Positions 1-11,885 are shown, counted from the stretch's first letter. The stretch is DNA of 64,000 nucleotides from Macrostomum hystrix (GCA_950097015.1 CATNEN010000003.1:13435001-13499000); one strand, 5' to 3'. Numbers and translations: made by a program. Notes: a model not told the origin generated them from the sequence alone.

Positions 1-1055
1 ACAGACAGTACAAAAGCTTAAAAGTACAAAGTGTTCCTAAAAAACAGTAAGAAAAAACTATGATATCAAAGTTTTCACTGCCAGTATGGGACGCTTTAAC
101 AGGCAGTTCAATTAAAAAAAAACACATAAGCCTTAGCTAAAAAAACTAATTCCGAGAACTTCCATCTTTGGCCGTAAAAAATAGAATTTAGGATAAATAA
201 AATAAAAAGCTTAAAATATGGACAATAGTTTTGCTAGTTAAGTGCAGCAATAAAAAATAAACAAATAAACAATATGATTATACAATAAAAAATAGCAAAT
301 CCCGTGCGAATATGTACAACAACTCGATTGGCATATAACAGTTTTACAGTGGCCATAAATAGCAAATAAAACTTTGTGAAAACACCAAACCTTGAACTGA
401 CACCGATAACACAAATTATTGGTTACATTACCACTCTCTCCTCCCTTATGACTATCTTCATAATGACTCCTTTCATTATGACTATCTTTCCAATGACTCT
501 ATTGCTTACGACTATCTTTCTTATGACTATTTCCCTTATGACTCTATTGTTTATGACCATCTTTCTTATGACTCTTTCCCTGATGAATATCTTCACCTTA
601 TGACTTATAAAATACATTAGAGGCGCAGTATTTAACCCAAAATTGCATTCACAAGATTGATTGATGCCTCAGTTAAATCAACCCAATTTACTAAAGCACT
701 TTTTCGGGGCCTAGGTAAGACTATAACTGAGTTAAGAATTGCATCGCAACGTCAACTTGATTCAAATTTTAAATTCATGCACGAAAAAATTTAAATTAAA
801 ATACAGGCAATATGAATAATTTGTTTCGAGCAAAGCAAGCGGTAAAAATAGAAGCCAGACATTTATAAATAAGAAAAAAGCACATTATAAAGACAGTGAA
901 AATAGCAATTGTAAACAGAGCATAATACGCTTGGCTATATAGATAATTTTATTAGTAAGACTAGTTTCTTGTGCGATGAATTCCGTCATGAAAAGAATTT
1001 TAAAGATGGAAAGATTCAAGAGAAACATTTTTCCCGGTAGAGATAGAGGCGGCTT
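1..1055. other. AT-rich non-coding stretch with a short 15-bp tandem repeat
   Basis: No recognisable coding sequence. The stretch is AT-rich with many A-runs. From about 445 to 606 an imperfect 15-bp repeat (TTATGACTATCTTTC) occurs some ten times and creates spurious ORFs on both strands. Nothing else stands out. Confidence 0.6.
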
Positions 1056-2040
1056 AATTAAATATCAAAGAGAAAAGTTATCGATAACGATAGTGGCGGC
1101 ACACTTGAAGATCAAAGAGAAAAGTTATCGATAACGATAGTGGCGGCACACTTGAAGATCAAAGAGAAAAGTTATCGATAACGATAGTGGCGGCACACTT
1201 GAAGATCAAAGAGAAAAGTTATCGATAACGATAGTGGCGGCACACTTGAAGATCAAAGAGAAAAGTTATCGGTAACGATAGTGGCGGCACACTTGAAGAT
1301 CAAAGAGAAAAGGTTATCGATAACGATGATAGTAGCAGCACACTGAAAGATCAAAGAGGAAATCTATCGATAACGATAGTTGCGGCACACTTGAAGATCA
1401 AAGAGAAAGGTTATCGGTAACGATTGTGGCGGCACACTTGAAGATCAAAGAGAAAGGTTATCGATAACGATAGCGGCGGCACACTTAAAGATCAAAGAGA
1501 AAGGTTATCGATAACGATAGTGGCGGCACACTTGAAGATCAAAGAGAAAAGTTATCGGTAACGATAGTGGCGGCACACTTGAAGATCAAAGAGAAAAGTT
1601 ATCGATAACGATAGTGGCGGCATACTGAAAGATCAAAGAGGAACGTTATCGGTAACGATAGTGGCGGCACACTTGAAGATCAAAGAAAAAAGGTTATCGA
1701 TAACGATGATAGTAGCAGCACACTGAAAGATCAAAGAGGAAATCTATCGATAACGATAGTTGCGGCACACTTGAAGATCAAAGAGAAAGGTTATCGGTAA
1801 CGATTGTGGCGGCACACTTAAAGATCAAAGAGAAAGGTTATCGATAACGATAGCGGCGGCACACTTAAAGATCAAAGAGAAAGGTTATCGATAACGATAG
1901 CGGCGGCACACTTAAAGATCAAAGAGAAAGGTTATCGGTAACGATAGTGGCGGCACACTTGAAGATCAAAGAGAAAGGTTATCGATAACGATAGCGGCGG
2001 CACACTTAAAGATCAAAGAGAAAGATTTTCGATAACGATA
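1056..2040. repeat. 47-bp minisatellite carrying a TATCGATA-type core
   Basis: About 20 copies of a roughly 47-bp unit: TTATCGATAACGATAG, then TGGCGGCACACTTGAAG, then ATCAAAGAGAAAAG. Variant copies (GATGATAGTAGCAGCACAC) recur at about 1325 and 1705, giving a higher-order period near 380 bp. The core contains the self-complementary ATCGAT and often TATCGATA, which matches the DREF/DRE element known from insects. The array lies just downstream of the PCGF coding region, which is on the opposite strand. Confidence 0.9.
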
Positions 2041-2123
2041 GAGAGATGCGGAGCGCTAGGTGGCACATTGAAGACTTACAAAAAGTTCTCAGCTGTACGT
2101 CTTTTGTCAAACTAGACTAATAT

Positions 2124-2921
2124 TCAGGTAGAATTGGCATCACCACTCTCGCTAGCTGTGGAACTGCTCATTTCGTAGGCCACAGCCGCTGGGTTGTCAG
2201 TGTTCGGGACAGAAGCCAAAGCTTTCGCAGCTGAGTCCACAACAGTGTAGAACAATCTCAACGGTCCCTTGCGTCGCCATGCGTAGACATACGCAATGTC
2301 CATGATTGAAAAGTCGGCATGCAGACAGTCGTCGGTGTAGAAAATAGCCACCGACTGGCTAGGTCGTAAATTAAATTTCAAGGTGAGAAATTTCTGCAGA
2401 TGCTGCACAGTTAGGCAGGCCGGAGCCAGCAGGTAGCAAGCTCTGGCCTGATCGACGCAGTCAGTGCGCAACAGACGCCCCGAACGAATCCGTTTAGTGT
2501 CGGCCAGTTCAAGCGACAGAGACACCCGCTCGTCGTCCTGAACTAGGCAGGCATTCTCGAAGGCTAAATCGCCACGCTTCTCCGGACTCAACGACCGATC
2601 GCCGCCAGCGGAAGGATTCTCAACGTAGAATTGTCTCCGTCTAGTCATCTCGGCTTTGAATAGGCCGGGAACAATTTTGTAAACCAGCGATTGCAAGGCG
2701 CGATCTAATCGAATAGCTCGATAAGGATCGGCTTTGTGTAGCTGACTGTCGCATACCGGGCAAGAGTAATTGTTTCTAGACAGGTGAGTCAATAGGCAGG
2801 AGCGACAGAACGCGTGCAGGCATTCAACAATGGTTGTGGCATCGATTAGATAGCCATTGCATAGGCGGCATGTTATGTGCTCATTTAGCTGGCTAATTGG
2901 TAGGTGTACAAGTTTGTGCAT
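2124..2921 (-). CDS. Polycomb group RING finger protein, PCGF3/5 type
   Basis: A single uninterrupted 265-residue reading frame. Residues 18-57 form a C3HC4 RING with C18, C21, C34, H36, C39, C42, C54 and C57 all present. The residues before and after it (HITCRLCNGYLIDAT, ECLHAFCRSC, VYKIVPGL, AEM) match PCGF3/PCGF5 better than BMI1/MEL18 as I recall those families. About residues 125-235 form a RAWUL domain ending in the WRRKGPLRLFYT strand. PCGF proteins pair with RING1 in variant PRC1 complexes that ubiquitinate histone H2A; PCGF3/5 complexes also hold AUTS2 and casein kinase 2. The ATG at 2919-2921 is at the family position, a few residues ahead of the RING. The lack of introns is unusual next to the split genes nearby and could mean retroposition, but the frame is intact. 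The exact paralogue is inferred. Confidence 0.9.
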   Translation of the reverse strand: MHKLVHLPISQLNEHITCRLCNGYLIDATTIVECLHAFCRSCLLTHLSRNNYSCPVCDSQLHKADPYRAIRLDRALQSLVYKIVPGLFKAEMTRRRQFYVENPSAGGDRSLSPEKRGDLAFENACLVQDDERVSLSLELADTKRIRSGRLLRTDCVDQARACYLLAPACLTVQHLQKFLTLKFNLRPSQSVAIFYTDDCLHADFSIMDIAYVYAWRRKGPLRLFYTVVDSAAKALASVPNTDNPAAVAYEMSSSTASESGDANST

Positions 2922-2998
2922 TGTCGATTAATTTTTTCAGGCTGCAAGTTGTGATTTAAGAATTTATCAAATTTAATTTTGATTCATAGTAAATCAAG

Positions 2999-3232
2999 CA
3001 GCCGGCAGCACAGCCGCAGCTATTGTGCGGTGCATCTGAAGGCTGCGTACGGCTGTTCAGTCCATGGACTGGGGGACGCCACACCCATCTTTAACTAACT
3101 CAGCAGATGCTTGTACCCCTCAAAGTGAAGTGTCTTGCTAAATAATTGTTCCAGTTAAGTCGGGAATCGAACCCCCGACCTTCAAATCGAAAGTCCGACG
3201 CTCTAACCACTAGGCCACAACCTCCGCGCCGA
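2999..3232 (-). mobile_element. tRNA-derived SINE, family A, copy 1
   Basis: On the minus strand the 5' end reads as a tRNA-like promoter: A box near TGGCCTAGTGGTTAGAGCG and B box GGGTTCGATTCCC. A body with CACTTCACTTTGAGG and a conserved TCAGTCCATGGACTG motif follows. Three related copies occur at 19525-19785, 22755-22992 and 29098-29252. It lies just upstream of the PCGF start. Confidence 0.8.
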
Positions 3233-3239
3233 AAGTTCG

Positions 3240-3980
3240 AAAACATTTTTTCTAAACTGAATGGGATAATTGCCGACTGGGAGTATAATGGCGAAATGGT
3301 TGATCTGCAGAAAGCAGGAAAAAAGTGTCCTAAGCTTAAGGACAACGATTTATTTCCCTTTAGGCTTAGAATTAATCCCCAGACGTCTCGTCAGTTTATT
3401 CCTGATACCTGAAAACTAAAGTTAATAGCACTATTTCATATCAATGGTAGATGAAAACAATGCCACGTCTTATCAATAAAAAAAGTCTCCCATTAAAAGC
3501 ACATGGCGCCACTTCGCGACCATTCGCATGACCTTTGCACATCATAGCGATTTCTGCGGTGACTATTCTGCATATAGCCCACAGACCGTAAGCTTAAGCT
3601 AAATAGTTCCGCGACTATAAGCCAACTGAAGGTCGGTGAACGGGACAGCATAGAGATCAGGCCATAGGGGAGGGGGGTTGGCGCAGGGGAATAGGGAAGA
3701 TTAATGCGACAACGTTAGCCCATGTTTGCGGCTTAGTTGCATTGAATTAAACTGTGCCATATTTATCAAGGGAATGATGGGAAAATAGACGAGAAACACA
3801 AAGTAACCCGATAACCAAAAAATAAGAGTATATGACAATAATTTTATTAGTCCTTGATTATCAGAAAATGCCTGATTAAACTGTATAGTATGAATTAGTA
3901 AGCTGAGATAAAGCGTGATTGATTTCAAAAAGATCAGGATAGAGCAAACAACGGCCAGCGTGACCGACAGATTCAGCCCA
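3240..3980. other. Non-coding interval
   Basis: Unique sequence between SINE A1 and the first 16-bp minisatellite, with a short G-run at 3667-3680. The small ORFs here show no family similarity I recognise. Confidence 0.5.
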
Positions 3981-3989
3981 TTTTACACC

Positions 3990-4905
3990 GATTCTCTCTC
4001 CCCTGTCTCATCACTCCCTTGTCTTATCACTCCCTTGTCTTATCACTCCCCTGTCTCATCACTCCCCTGTCTCATCACCCCCTGCCTCATCATCTCCCCT
4101 GTCTTATCTCTCCCCTGTCTCATCACCCCCTGCCTCATCATCTCCCCTGTCTTATCTCTCCCCTGTCTCATCACCCCCTGCCTCATCATCTCCCCTGTCT
4201 TATCTCTCCCCTGTCTCATCACCCCCTGCCTCATCATCTCCCCTGTCTTATCTCTCCCCTGTCTCATCACCCCCCTGTCTCATCACTCCCTTGTCTTATC
4301 ACTCCCCTGTCTCATCACCCCCCTGTCTCATCACTCCGTCTCATCACTCCCCTGTTTCATCACCCCCTGTCTCATCACTCCCCTGTCTCATCACCCCCCT
4401 GTCTCATCACTCCGTCTCATCACTCCGTCTTATCACTCCCCTGTCTCATCACTCCCCTGTTTCATCACCCCCTGTCTCATCACCCCCCTGTCTCATCACT
4501 CCGTCTCATCACTCCGTCTTATCACTCCCCTGTTTCATCACCCCCTGTCTCATCACTCCCCTGTCTCATCACCCCCTGTCTCATCATCTCCCCTGTCTTA
4601 TCTCTCCCCTGTCTCATCACTCCCCTGTCTCATCACTCCCCTGTCTCATCACCCCGTCTCATCACTCCCCTGTCTTATCTCTCCCGTGTCTTATCTCTCC
4701 CCTGTATCATCACTCCCCTGTCTTATCTCTCCCGTGTCTTATCTCTCCCCTGTATCATCTCTCCCCTGTCTCATCACTCCCATCTTATATCTTATCTATC
4801 TTTTCTCTCCCATCTCATCTCTCCCGTTTCATCTCTCCCATCTTAACTCTTATCTGTCTTATCTCTCCCATGTCTTATATCTTATATCTCTTATCTGTCT
4901 AATCT
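3990..4905. repeat. 16-bp minisatellite (TCATCACTCCCCTGTC)
   Basis: About 55 copies of a 16-bp unit, nearly pure pyrimidine apart from A and G at fixed positions. Because 16 is not a multiple of three, all frames cycle through the same peptides and long shadow ORFs appear on both strands. The unit is related to the arrays at 11175, 42106 and 52930. The 3' edge degenerates into TCTTATCTCTCCC variants. Confidence 0.95.
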
Positions 4906-5625
4906 CTCCCTATGAGAATGAGATAAGAGATGGGTGTAAAGAGATTGGAGTAGGATGGAATGAGAGATAACATATAGAGGTAGAGCATGTGGGAAACAGA
5001 GAAGAAATAAGTCTAGACAGTGGGACTAAAAAACTAACGATTGATTGGGCAGGAAAAGTAGTCGATGCGACTTAGTCAAACAACATCATAAACTAGAAAG
5101 CATACAATCTCAGTCTATGACATACCTGCGTGCATTATAAGTAAAAAATGAGTAGGATCAACACCAGGCCTAGAGAGCCATGTTTATCGAAAGATAAGAT
5201 GAGATATAGAAAGATAAATAGTGAGATAGAAGACTCAGGTGAGACAGGGATACAGACGGACAGACAGACAGGCAGGCATTGACAGAGTCCAGTCTAGCAC
5301 ATCGATACGACTTTTAGGAAACACCTGCTAACTAATTCAACAATGAGTGGCCAAACAGAAATTCTAAATATGTGCTTTATAGAGAATAATAGTGCATTAA
5401 TATGAAATATTATAACAAAAAACAAGAGATGCATTGACAGTTTTTGAAAAAATTGTTTATAAAGCTTAACGTCTAGGCCGCATACAGTAGTTAAAAATTA
5501 CAAAACTATTGAGTAGTTTAGAGACTGCTAAGTAAATTGGAATATTAAAACTGACAGTAAGAAATAATGATTTAAGATTACAAATGAATGTATGAATGGA
5601 CTAATGGCATACAAAAATGTGATGA
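4906..5625. other. Non-coding interval
   Basis: Purine-rich GAGATA-containing sequence at 4910-5270 followed by AT-rich unique DNA. No gene is recognised. Confidence 0.5.
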
Positions 5626-5629
5626 TAAT

Positions 5630-5965
5630 AGGGACTTGGGAAAGTATTCAAATAAGGGACTGCGAAGGGATTCTAATAGGGAATTCGGAATGGATTCTAA
5701 TAGGAGAATCCACTGAGAATAGATTTTATTATGGGATTAGGAAGGGATTCTACTACGGGTTTGCAAAGGGATTCTATTAGGAGATTTGGGAAGGGATTCT
5801 AATAGGGGATTGGGAAGGGATTCTATTGGGGAATCGCGGAAGGGATTCTACTAGGGGATTGTGAAGGGATTTTAATAGGCGATTGGAAAGGGATTCTAGT
5901 AGGGGATTGGAAAGGGATTCTAATAAGGGATTGGGAAGGGATTCTAATAGGGGATTTGGAGGGGA
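5630..5965. repeat. 24-bp minisatellite
   Basis: About 14 imperfect copies of a 24-bp unit built from GGGATTCTAATAGGGGATT followed by GGGAA. Copy divergence is higher than in neighbouring arrays, suggesting an older array. Confidence 0.85.
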
Positions 5966-6500
5966 TACAAAAGCGGGATTTGGAAATTATAGAAACAGTC
6001 ATTTTTTAAGGGATCAAATTTGGGGTTTTTAAGGGACACTAACGGATGAACTGTAAAGGGTCACGTCACAGATAGTGTGTTAAAAAAATCAAGTGAAAAT
6101 TAGACACTGAAAGCAAAATATAAGACAGACGATAGCACTCGCTGGTTTTGAGGAACGAGCTGAGGGAATACCCAGAGAAGGGTGCTCAGAGAAGTCCCAC
6201 TGGACTAGCACAGTGGCAATATGAGTACGAGCTAGTCTTACTTTACATCGGAACAACCTCAGAAAACAGCACTAGCCTCGACGCTTAATTTCCAGCAATG
6301 TAGGCCCCACCGCAGCAACTGATCGATGGATATTCGATATTCGATCGAGTGAGGGGAAACTTTGACTAGGGCGCTAATATATAGCTTACTAATGTTCTTC
6401 TTTATATTTCCCTACAGGGAGTTGATAAAAAGGCGAACGTTACTTTTTAACCGACTTCAATTTTACCATATTATCAAAATTCTCTAAGCAATTAATTTGA
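5966..6500. other. Non-coding interval
   Basis: Unique sequence between two arrays. No open reading frame of note. Confidence 0.5.
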
Positions 6501-6504
6501 TGGA

Positions 6505-7525
6505 TTTGAATGGGACATTAGAAAATGGACAGGGGGAATGGGACCTTAGAAAACGGAAAGAGGGAATGTAACCTTAGAAAATGGATTAGGGGAATGTAAC
6601 CTTAGAAAATGGACAAGGGGAATGTAACCTTAGAAAATGGACAAGGGGAATGTAACCTTAGAAAATGGACAAGGGGAATGTAACCTTAGAAAATGGATTA
6701 GGGGAATGTAACCTTAGAAAATGGACAAGGGGAATGTAACCTTAGAAAATGGATTAGGGGAATGTAACCTTAGAAAATGGACAAGGGGAATGTAACCTTA
6801 GAAAATGGATAAGGGGGATGTAACCTTAGAAAATGGATTAGGGGAATGTAACCTTAGAAAATGGACAAGGGGAATGTAACCTTAGAAAATGGACAAGGGG
6901 AATGTAACCTTAGAAAATGGATTAGGGGAATGTAACCTTAGAAAATGGACAAGGGGGATGTAACCTTAGAAAATGGATTAGGGGAATGTAACCTTAGAAA
7001 ATGGACAAGGGGAATGTAACCTTAGAAAATGGATAAGGGGGTGTAACCTTAGAAAATGGATTAGGGGAATGTAACCTTAGAAAATGGACAAGGGGAATGT
7101 AACCTTAGAAAATGGACAAGGGAAATGTAAACTTAGAAAATGGAAAAGGGGAATGTAACCTTAGAAAACGGAAAAGGGGAATGTAACCTTAGAAAATGGA
7201 CAAGGGGAATGTAACCTTAGAAAACGGACAAGGGGAATGTAAACTTAGAAAATGGAAAAGGGGAATGTAATCTTAGAAAACGGAAAAGGGGAATGTAACC
7301 TTAGAAAATGGATTAGTGGAATATAACCTTAGAAAATGGATTAGGATAATGGGGGCTTAGAAAATGGATTAGGCGAACGGGACCTTAGAAAATGGATTAG
7401 GGGAATGGGACCTTAGAAAATGAATTAGGGGAACGGGACCTTAGAAATGCATTAGGTAAATGGGAATTAGAAAATATATAAGGGGAATGGGAATTAGAAA
7501 TAGTATAAGGGGAATGAAAGTTTAG
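6505..7525. repeat. 28-bp minisatellite
   Basis: About 36 copies of a 28-bp unit: AATGGACAAGGGGAATG followed by TAACCTTAGAA. ACAAGGGG and ATTAGGGG variants alternate in the central part, hinting at a two-unit higher-order period. Copies at the right edge are the most diverged. Confidence 0.92.
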
Positions 7526-7943
7526 AAAATGGACAAGCCAACTGACAGTTGTTGGATTAGAGAAATCGCTACGTACGCTAGTAAAAAGATAATGCTTGGA
7601 TATCAGTACTTAAACAACGGAAATGGGAAGCTGAAAAGTATGAAATTTGAAAAAAAATATGCTTAGAAAAGCGACTAGGGGAAGTCACCCTAGTTATAAT
7701 CACCATAATAAAAGTACAGGTTTTAATGACCGCCCCATTTCTAGATTCTGTCAAACAGAAAATGCACACAACTATGACAAAATGTTCGGCAATTCATCAT
7801 GGCTAGGCCAATTTCGTTTCGAAACAGTACAAAAAATGGCTCTGACAATTATTTTAATTGTAGACAAAAAGTGTCATTAAATCCTGGCTAATATTCTGCT
7901 CAGTGAGTACCAGACTCACTCATCAAATGTCAAACTGTCAGTC
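7526..7943. other. Non-coding interval
   Basis: Unique sequence with overlapping short ORFs on both strands and no recognisable protein family. Confidence 0.45.
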
Positions 7944-8645
7944 TTGAGGAGGGGAGAAGAGGGGGAACAGGAGGGGAGAACAGGGAGAACAGGAGGGGAG
8001 AAGAGGGGAACAGGAGGGGAGAAGAGAGAGAGCAGGAGGGGAGAAGAGGGGAACAGGAGGGGAGAAGAGGGGAACAGGAGGGGAGAACAGAGAGAACAGG
8101 AGGGGAGAAGAGGGGGAACAGGAGGGGAGAACAGGGAGAACAGGAGGGGAGAAGAGGGGGAACAGGAGGGGAGAAGAGGGAGAGCAGGAGGGGAGAAGAG
8201 GGGAAACAGGAGGGGAGAAGAGGGGAACAGGAGGGGAGAAGAGGGGGAACAGGAGGGGAGAAAAGAGAGAACAGGAGTGGAGAAGAGGGGGAACAGGAGG
8301 GAGAAGAGGGAGAGCAGGAGGGGAGAGAAGGAAGAAGATGAGGGGAGAACAGGAGGGGAGAAGAGGGAGAGCAGGAGGGAGAAGAGGGAGAGCAGGAGGG
8401 GAGAGAAGGGAGAAGATGAGGGGAGAACAGGAGGGGAGAAGAGGGAGAACAGGAGGGGAGAAGAGGGAGAGCAGGAGGGGAGAAGAGGGAGAGCAGGAGG
8501 GGAGAGAAGGGAGAAGATGAGTGGAGAAAAGGGAGAAGATAAGGGGAGAGCAGGAGGGGGAAGAGGGAGAAGAGGGAGAAGAGGGAGGGGAGAAAAGGGA
8601 GGCGGGAGAGAAAAGAGAGAAGGAATGAGAAGAGGAGGTAAGAAT
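7944..8645. repeat. G-rich purine minisatellite
   Basis: Tandem units of about 18-22 bp (GAGGGGAGAAGAGGGGAACA and variants with GAGAGCAG). The plus strand is almost pure purine over 700 bp. The 252-codon Arg/Gly/Glu reading frame through it is a by-product of repetition. Confidence 0.93.
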
Positions 8646-8699
8646 AAGATTAGGGTTGAGATTTTAAGACAGTCAAGAGCTACAAAACTAGTCAGTAAC

Positions 8700-9205
8700 T
8701 AATATATACTGGCTGTTATTCACGCTTCTAATAAAAAACGTTAGAAATGAATAAAAACTGTATATATTGTGAAACAAGGTTATAAATAACGAAATAAACG
8801 AGCAAGTGGTTCCAGTTTAATTCTTTTATAGCCGTTATAGTTTGACAATTAGTACTTCAAATTTTAAATAATCTCTTAGCTTTGTTAAACACTCCAGACC
8901 TTTGCAGTAAAATCAGAATAAAACAGAACTTTGTGTACCGAGAAAATCTGACATCAAAAAGAATTTCATAGAAAATTAATTTATTAAAAAACTGTTCGTT
9001 AAAAAAGTCCCATTAAAACGCAAGAAAAGCATACGACATAAAAACAATTTTAAACAAATATTGGCATTTAAAAAAATGAAGAATAAGTACAACTGCCGAG
9101 TACCAGGATTTTGCTTAATTTGTTTTTTTTGTTGTCACAAGTATCTTCTTTTAGCAGAATATGCACTTTTATAAGGAAACGAATAAATCATAATAATGAT
9201 TTCAG
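8700..9205. other. AT-rich non-coding interval
   Basis: Very AT-rich unique sequence with homopolymer A and T runs. No gene recognised. Confidence 0.5.
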
Positions 9206-9206
9206 A

Positions 9207-10322
9207 CTAGAAAGGGGTTCTAGCCTTGTAAGGGGTTCTATGGTTCTAGCCTATTAAGTGGTTTTAGCCTTGTAAGGGGTTCTATGGTTCTAGCCTATTA
9301 AGTGGTTTTAGCCTTGTAAGGGGTTCTATGGTTCTAGCCTATTAAGTGGTTTTAGCCTTGTAAGGGGTTCTATGGTTCTAGCCTATTAAGGGGTTCTAGC
9401 CTTGTAAGGGGTTCTATGGTTCTAGCCTATTAAGGGGTTCTAGCCTTGTAAGGGGTTTTATGGTTCTAGCCTATTAAGGGGTTCTAGCCTCAAAAGGGGT
9501 TCTTGCCTATTAAGGGGTTCTAGCCTAGAAAGGGGTTCTAGTATGTTAAGGGGTTCTAGCCTAGTAAGGGGTTCTAGCCTAGTAAGGGGTTATAGCCTAG
9601 TAAGGGGTTCTAGCCTAGTAAGGGGTTCTAGCCTAGTAAGGGGTTCTAGCCTAGTAAGGGTTTCTAGCCTAGTAAGGGGTTCTAGCCTAGTAAGGGGTTC
9701 TAGCCTAGTAAGGGTTTCTAGCCTAGTAAGGGGTTCTAGCCTAGTAAGGGGTTCTAGCCTAGTAAGGGGTTCTAGCCTAGTAAGGGGTTCTAGCCTAGTA
9801 AGGGTTTCTAGCCTAGTAAGGGGTTCTAGCCTAGTAAGGGGTTCTAGCCTAGTAAGGGGTTCTAGCTTAGTAAGGGGTTCTAGCCTAGTAAGGGGTTCTA
9901 GCCTAGTAAGGGGTTCTAGCCTACTAAGGGGTTCTAGCCTAGTAAGGGGTTCTAGCCTAGTAATGGGTTCTAGCCTAGTAAGGGGTTCTAGCCTAGTAAG
10001 GGGTTCTAGCCTAGTAAGGGGTTCTAGCCTAGTAAGGGGTTCTAGCCTAGTAAGGGGTTCTAGCCTAGTAAGGGGTTCTAGCCTAGTAAGGGGTTCTAGC
10101 CTAGTAAGGGGTTATAGCCTAGTAAGGGGTTCTAGTATGTTAAGGGGTTCTAGCCTAGTAAGGGGTTCTAGCCTAGTAAGGGTTTCTAGCCTAGTAAGGG
10201 GTTATAGCCTAGTAAGGGGTTCTAGCCTAGTAAGGGGTTCTAGCCTACTAAGGGGTTCTAGCCTAGTAAGGGGTTCTAGCCTAGTAAGGGGTTCTAGCCT
10301 AGTAAGGGGTTCTAGCCTAGCA
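9207..10322. repeat. 18-bp minisatellite (TTCTAGCCTAGTAAGGGG)
   Basis: About 60 copies. The first 330 bp is an older mixed form that alternates TTCTATGG, CTTGTAAGGGG and CTATTAAG variants. From about 9540 the array becomes nearly homogeneous. Each unit carries two CTAG tetramers. The period is a multiple of three, so an apparent 312-codon reading frame results; it has no coding signature. Confidence 0.95.
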
Positions 10323-10329
10323 TTGAATA

Positions 10330-11130
10330 AAATAACAATACGTTTGTTTTCTATTGAATTCAAGAAATCAAACATTTTTTTCAACTCCAGTAACAGATCA
10401 GTAACAGAATTAAGAGCATTAAAAAAAACAACGAAAATGAGTAAAAAAGACGAAAAAATGTTTGTATGCAACGCAAAGTAAAAACTTGTTGACTAGCAAA
10501 AGCGAGCATTAGGTGTGAGTACAAGCCTTATGAGTAGAATTCGTGTGAGTAAAATATGTGAGTTTCATCAATAGAATTCATGCAAGATAATAGTTAGATA
10601 TGAATTAACAACAAATGGATAACACTGAGACATTATATTGAGATTCCAGTTAGAAACATTGATTTAATTTGAACAGCGAATTCAAGTAAATATTAGATTG
10701 CTTTACACGTTAGACAGACAATACATTTTTATTAAAATCAACTAGTGTAGAAACCCTGTAAAACAAACGAAAAATTATGGTAACGTTTATTCTTATGTGA
10801 CTAGACGAAAGGCTTTACGCAATTAAAAATTAAAAGTAGTTTAATTTGTTCTTAATGACTATCCAGTAACATGTCGACTTTCTTTTTTTAAATGTATTTA
10901 GTAAACTAAAAAATATATTGTTATTAATACGAACAAGGGCAGACTAGACAAAATGGAAGCTAGGAATTAAATTAAAAAAATTGCGATCAAATTATGACAG
11001 CTCAATTATAATTATTGCGATTATGAAAGAAAAACTCAGCTATAAAAATAGTAACAGTAATATTAAATCATTTTACAAGAAAAAACAAGAACAAAAACGA
11101 TAAAAGTTATCAGGCAAGCTCATTGTAGCG
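10330..11130. other. AT-rich non-coding interval
   Basis: Unique AT-rich DNA between two arrays with no recognisable gene. Confidence 0.5.
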
Positions 11131-11174
11131 AGGATTTTGGGACACTCCAGCCAGTGTCCCCCCGATTCTTATCT

Positions 11175-11885
11175 CGCATTTCTCATCTCTCCTGTCTCAT
11201 CTCCCCGGAGTCTCATCTCTCCTGTCTCATCTCCCCCGTGTCTCATCTGCCCCGTGTCTCATCTCTCCTGTCTTATCTCCCCCGTTTCTCATCTCTCCTG
11301 TCTCATCTCCCCGGAGTCTCATCTCTCCTGTCTCATCTCCCCCGTGTCTCATCTCCCCCGAGTCTCATCTCTCCTGTCTCATCTCCCCCGTGTCTCATCT
11401 GCCCCGTGTCTCACCTCTCCTGTCTCACCTCCCCCGTGTCTCATCTGCCCCGTGTCTCATCTCTCCTGTCTCATCTCCCCTGTCTTATCTCCCCCGTTTC
11501 TCATTTCTCCTGTCTCATCTGCCCCGTGTCTCATCTCTCCTGTCTCATCTCCCCCGTTTCTCATCTCTCCTGTCTCATCTGCCCCGTGTCTCATCTCTCC
11601 TGTCTCATCTCCCCCGTTTCTCATTTCTCCTGTCTCATCTGCCCCGTGTCTCATCTCTCCTGTCTCATCTCCCCCGTTTCTCATCTCTCCTGTCTCATCT
11701 GCCCCGTGTCTCATCTCTCCTGTCTCATCTCCCCCGTGTCCCCCGTGTCTCATCTCCCCCGTGTCTCATCTCCCCCGTGTCTCATCTCTCCCGTGTCTCA
11801 TCTCCCCCGTGTCTCATCTTTCCTGTCTCATCTCCCCTGTGTCTCATCTCTAGTGTCCCGTCTCTCCCCTATCTCACCTGTCCTG
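11175..11885. repeat. 16-bp minisatellite (TCTCATCTCCCCCGTG)
   Basis: About 44 copies of a 16-bp unit related to the arrays at 3990, 42106 and 52930. In the middle, alternation of TCTCCTG, CTGCCCCGTG and CTCCCCCGTTTCTC forms makes a higher-order repeat of several units. It lies just downstream of the 3' end of the type II receptor gene, which is on the other strand. Confidence 0.95.

Noticed and set aside
1056-2040. CRISPR-like array of repeats and spacers
   Set aside because: The whole 47-bp unit is repeated, with no unique spacers, and the genome is eukaryotic.
3146-3412. tRNA gene near 3165-3232 (minus)
   Set aside because: The A and B boxes are tRNA-like, but the sequence continues as a SINE body shared with three other loci and lacks a closed acceptor stem.
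9543-10481. 312-codon RGSSLV repeat protein
   Set aside because: An 18-bp repeat gives a six-residue peptide by construction; no unique coding flank.
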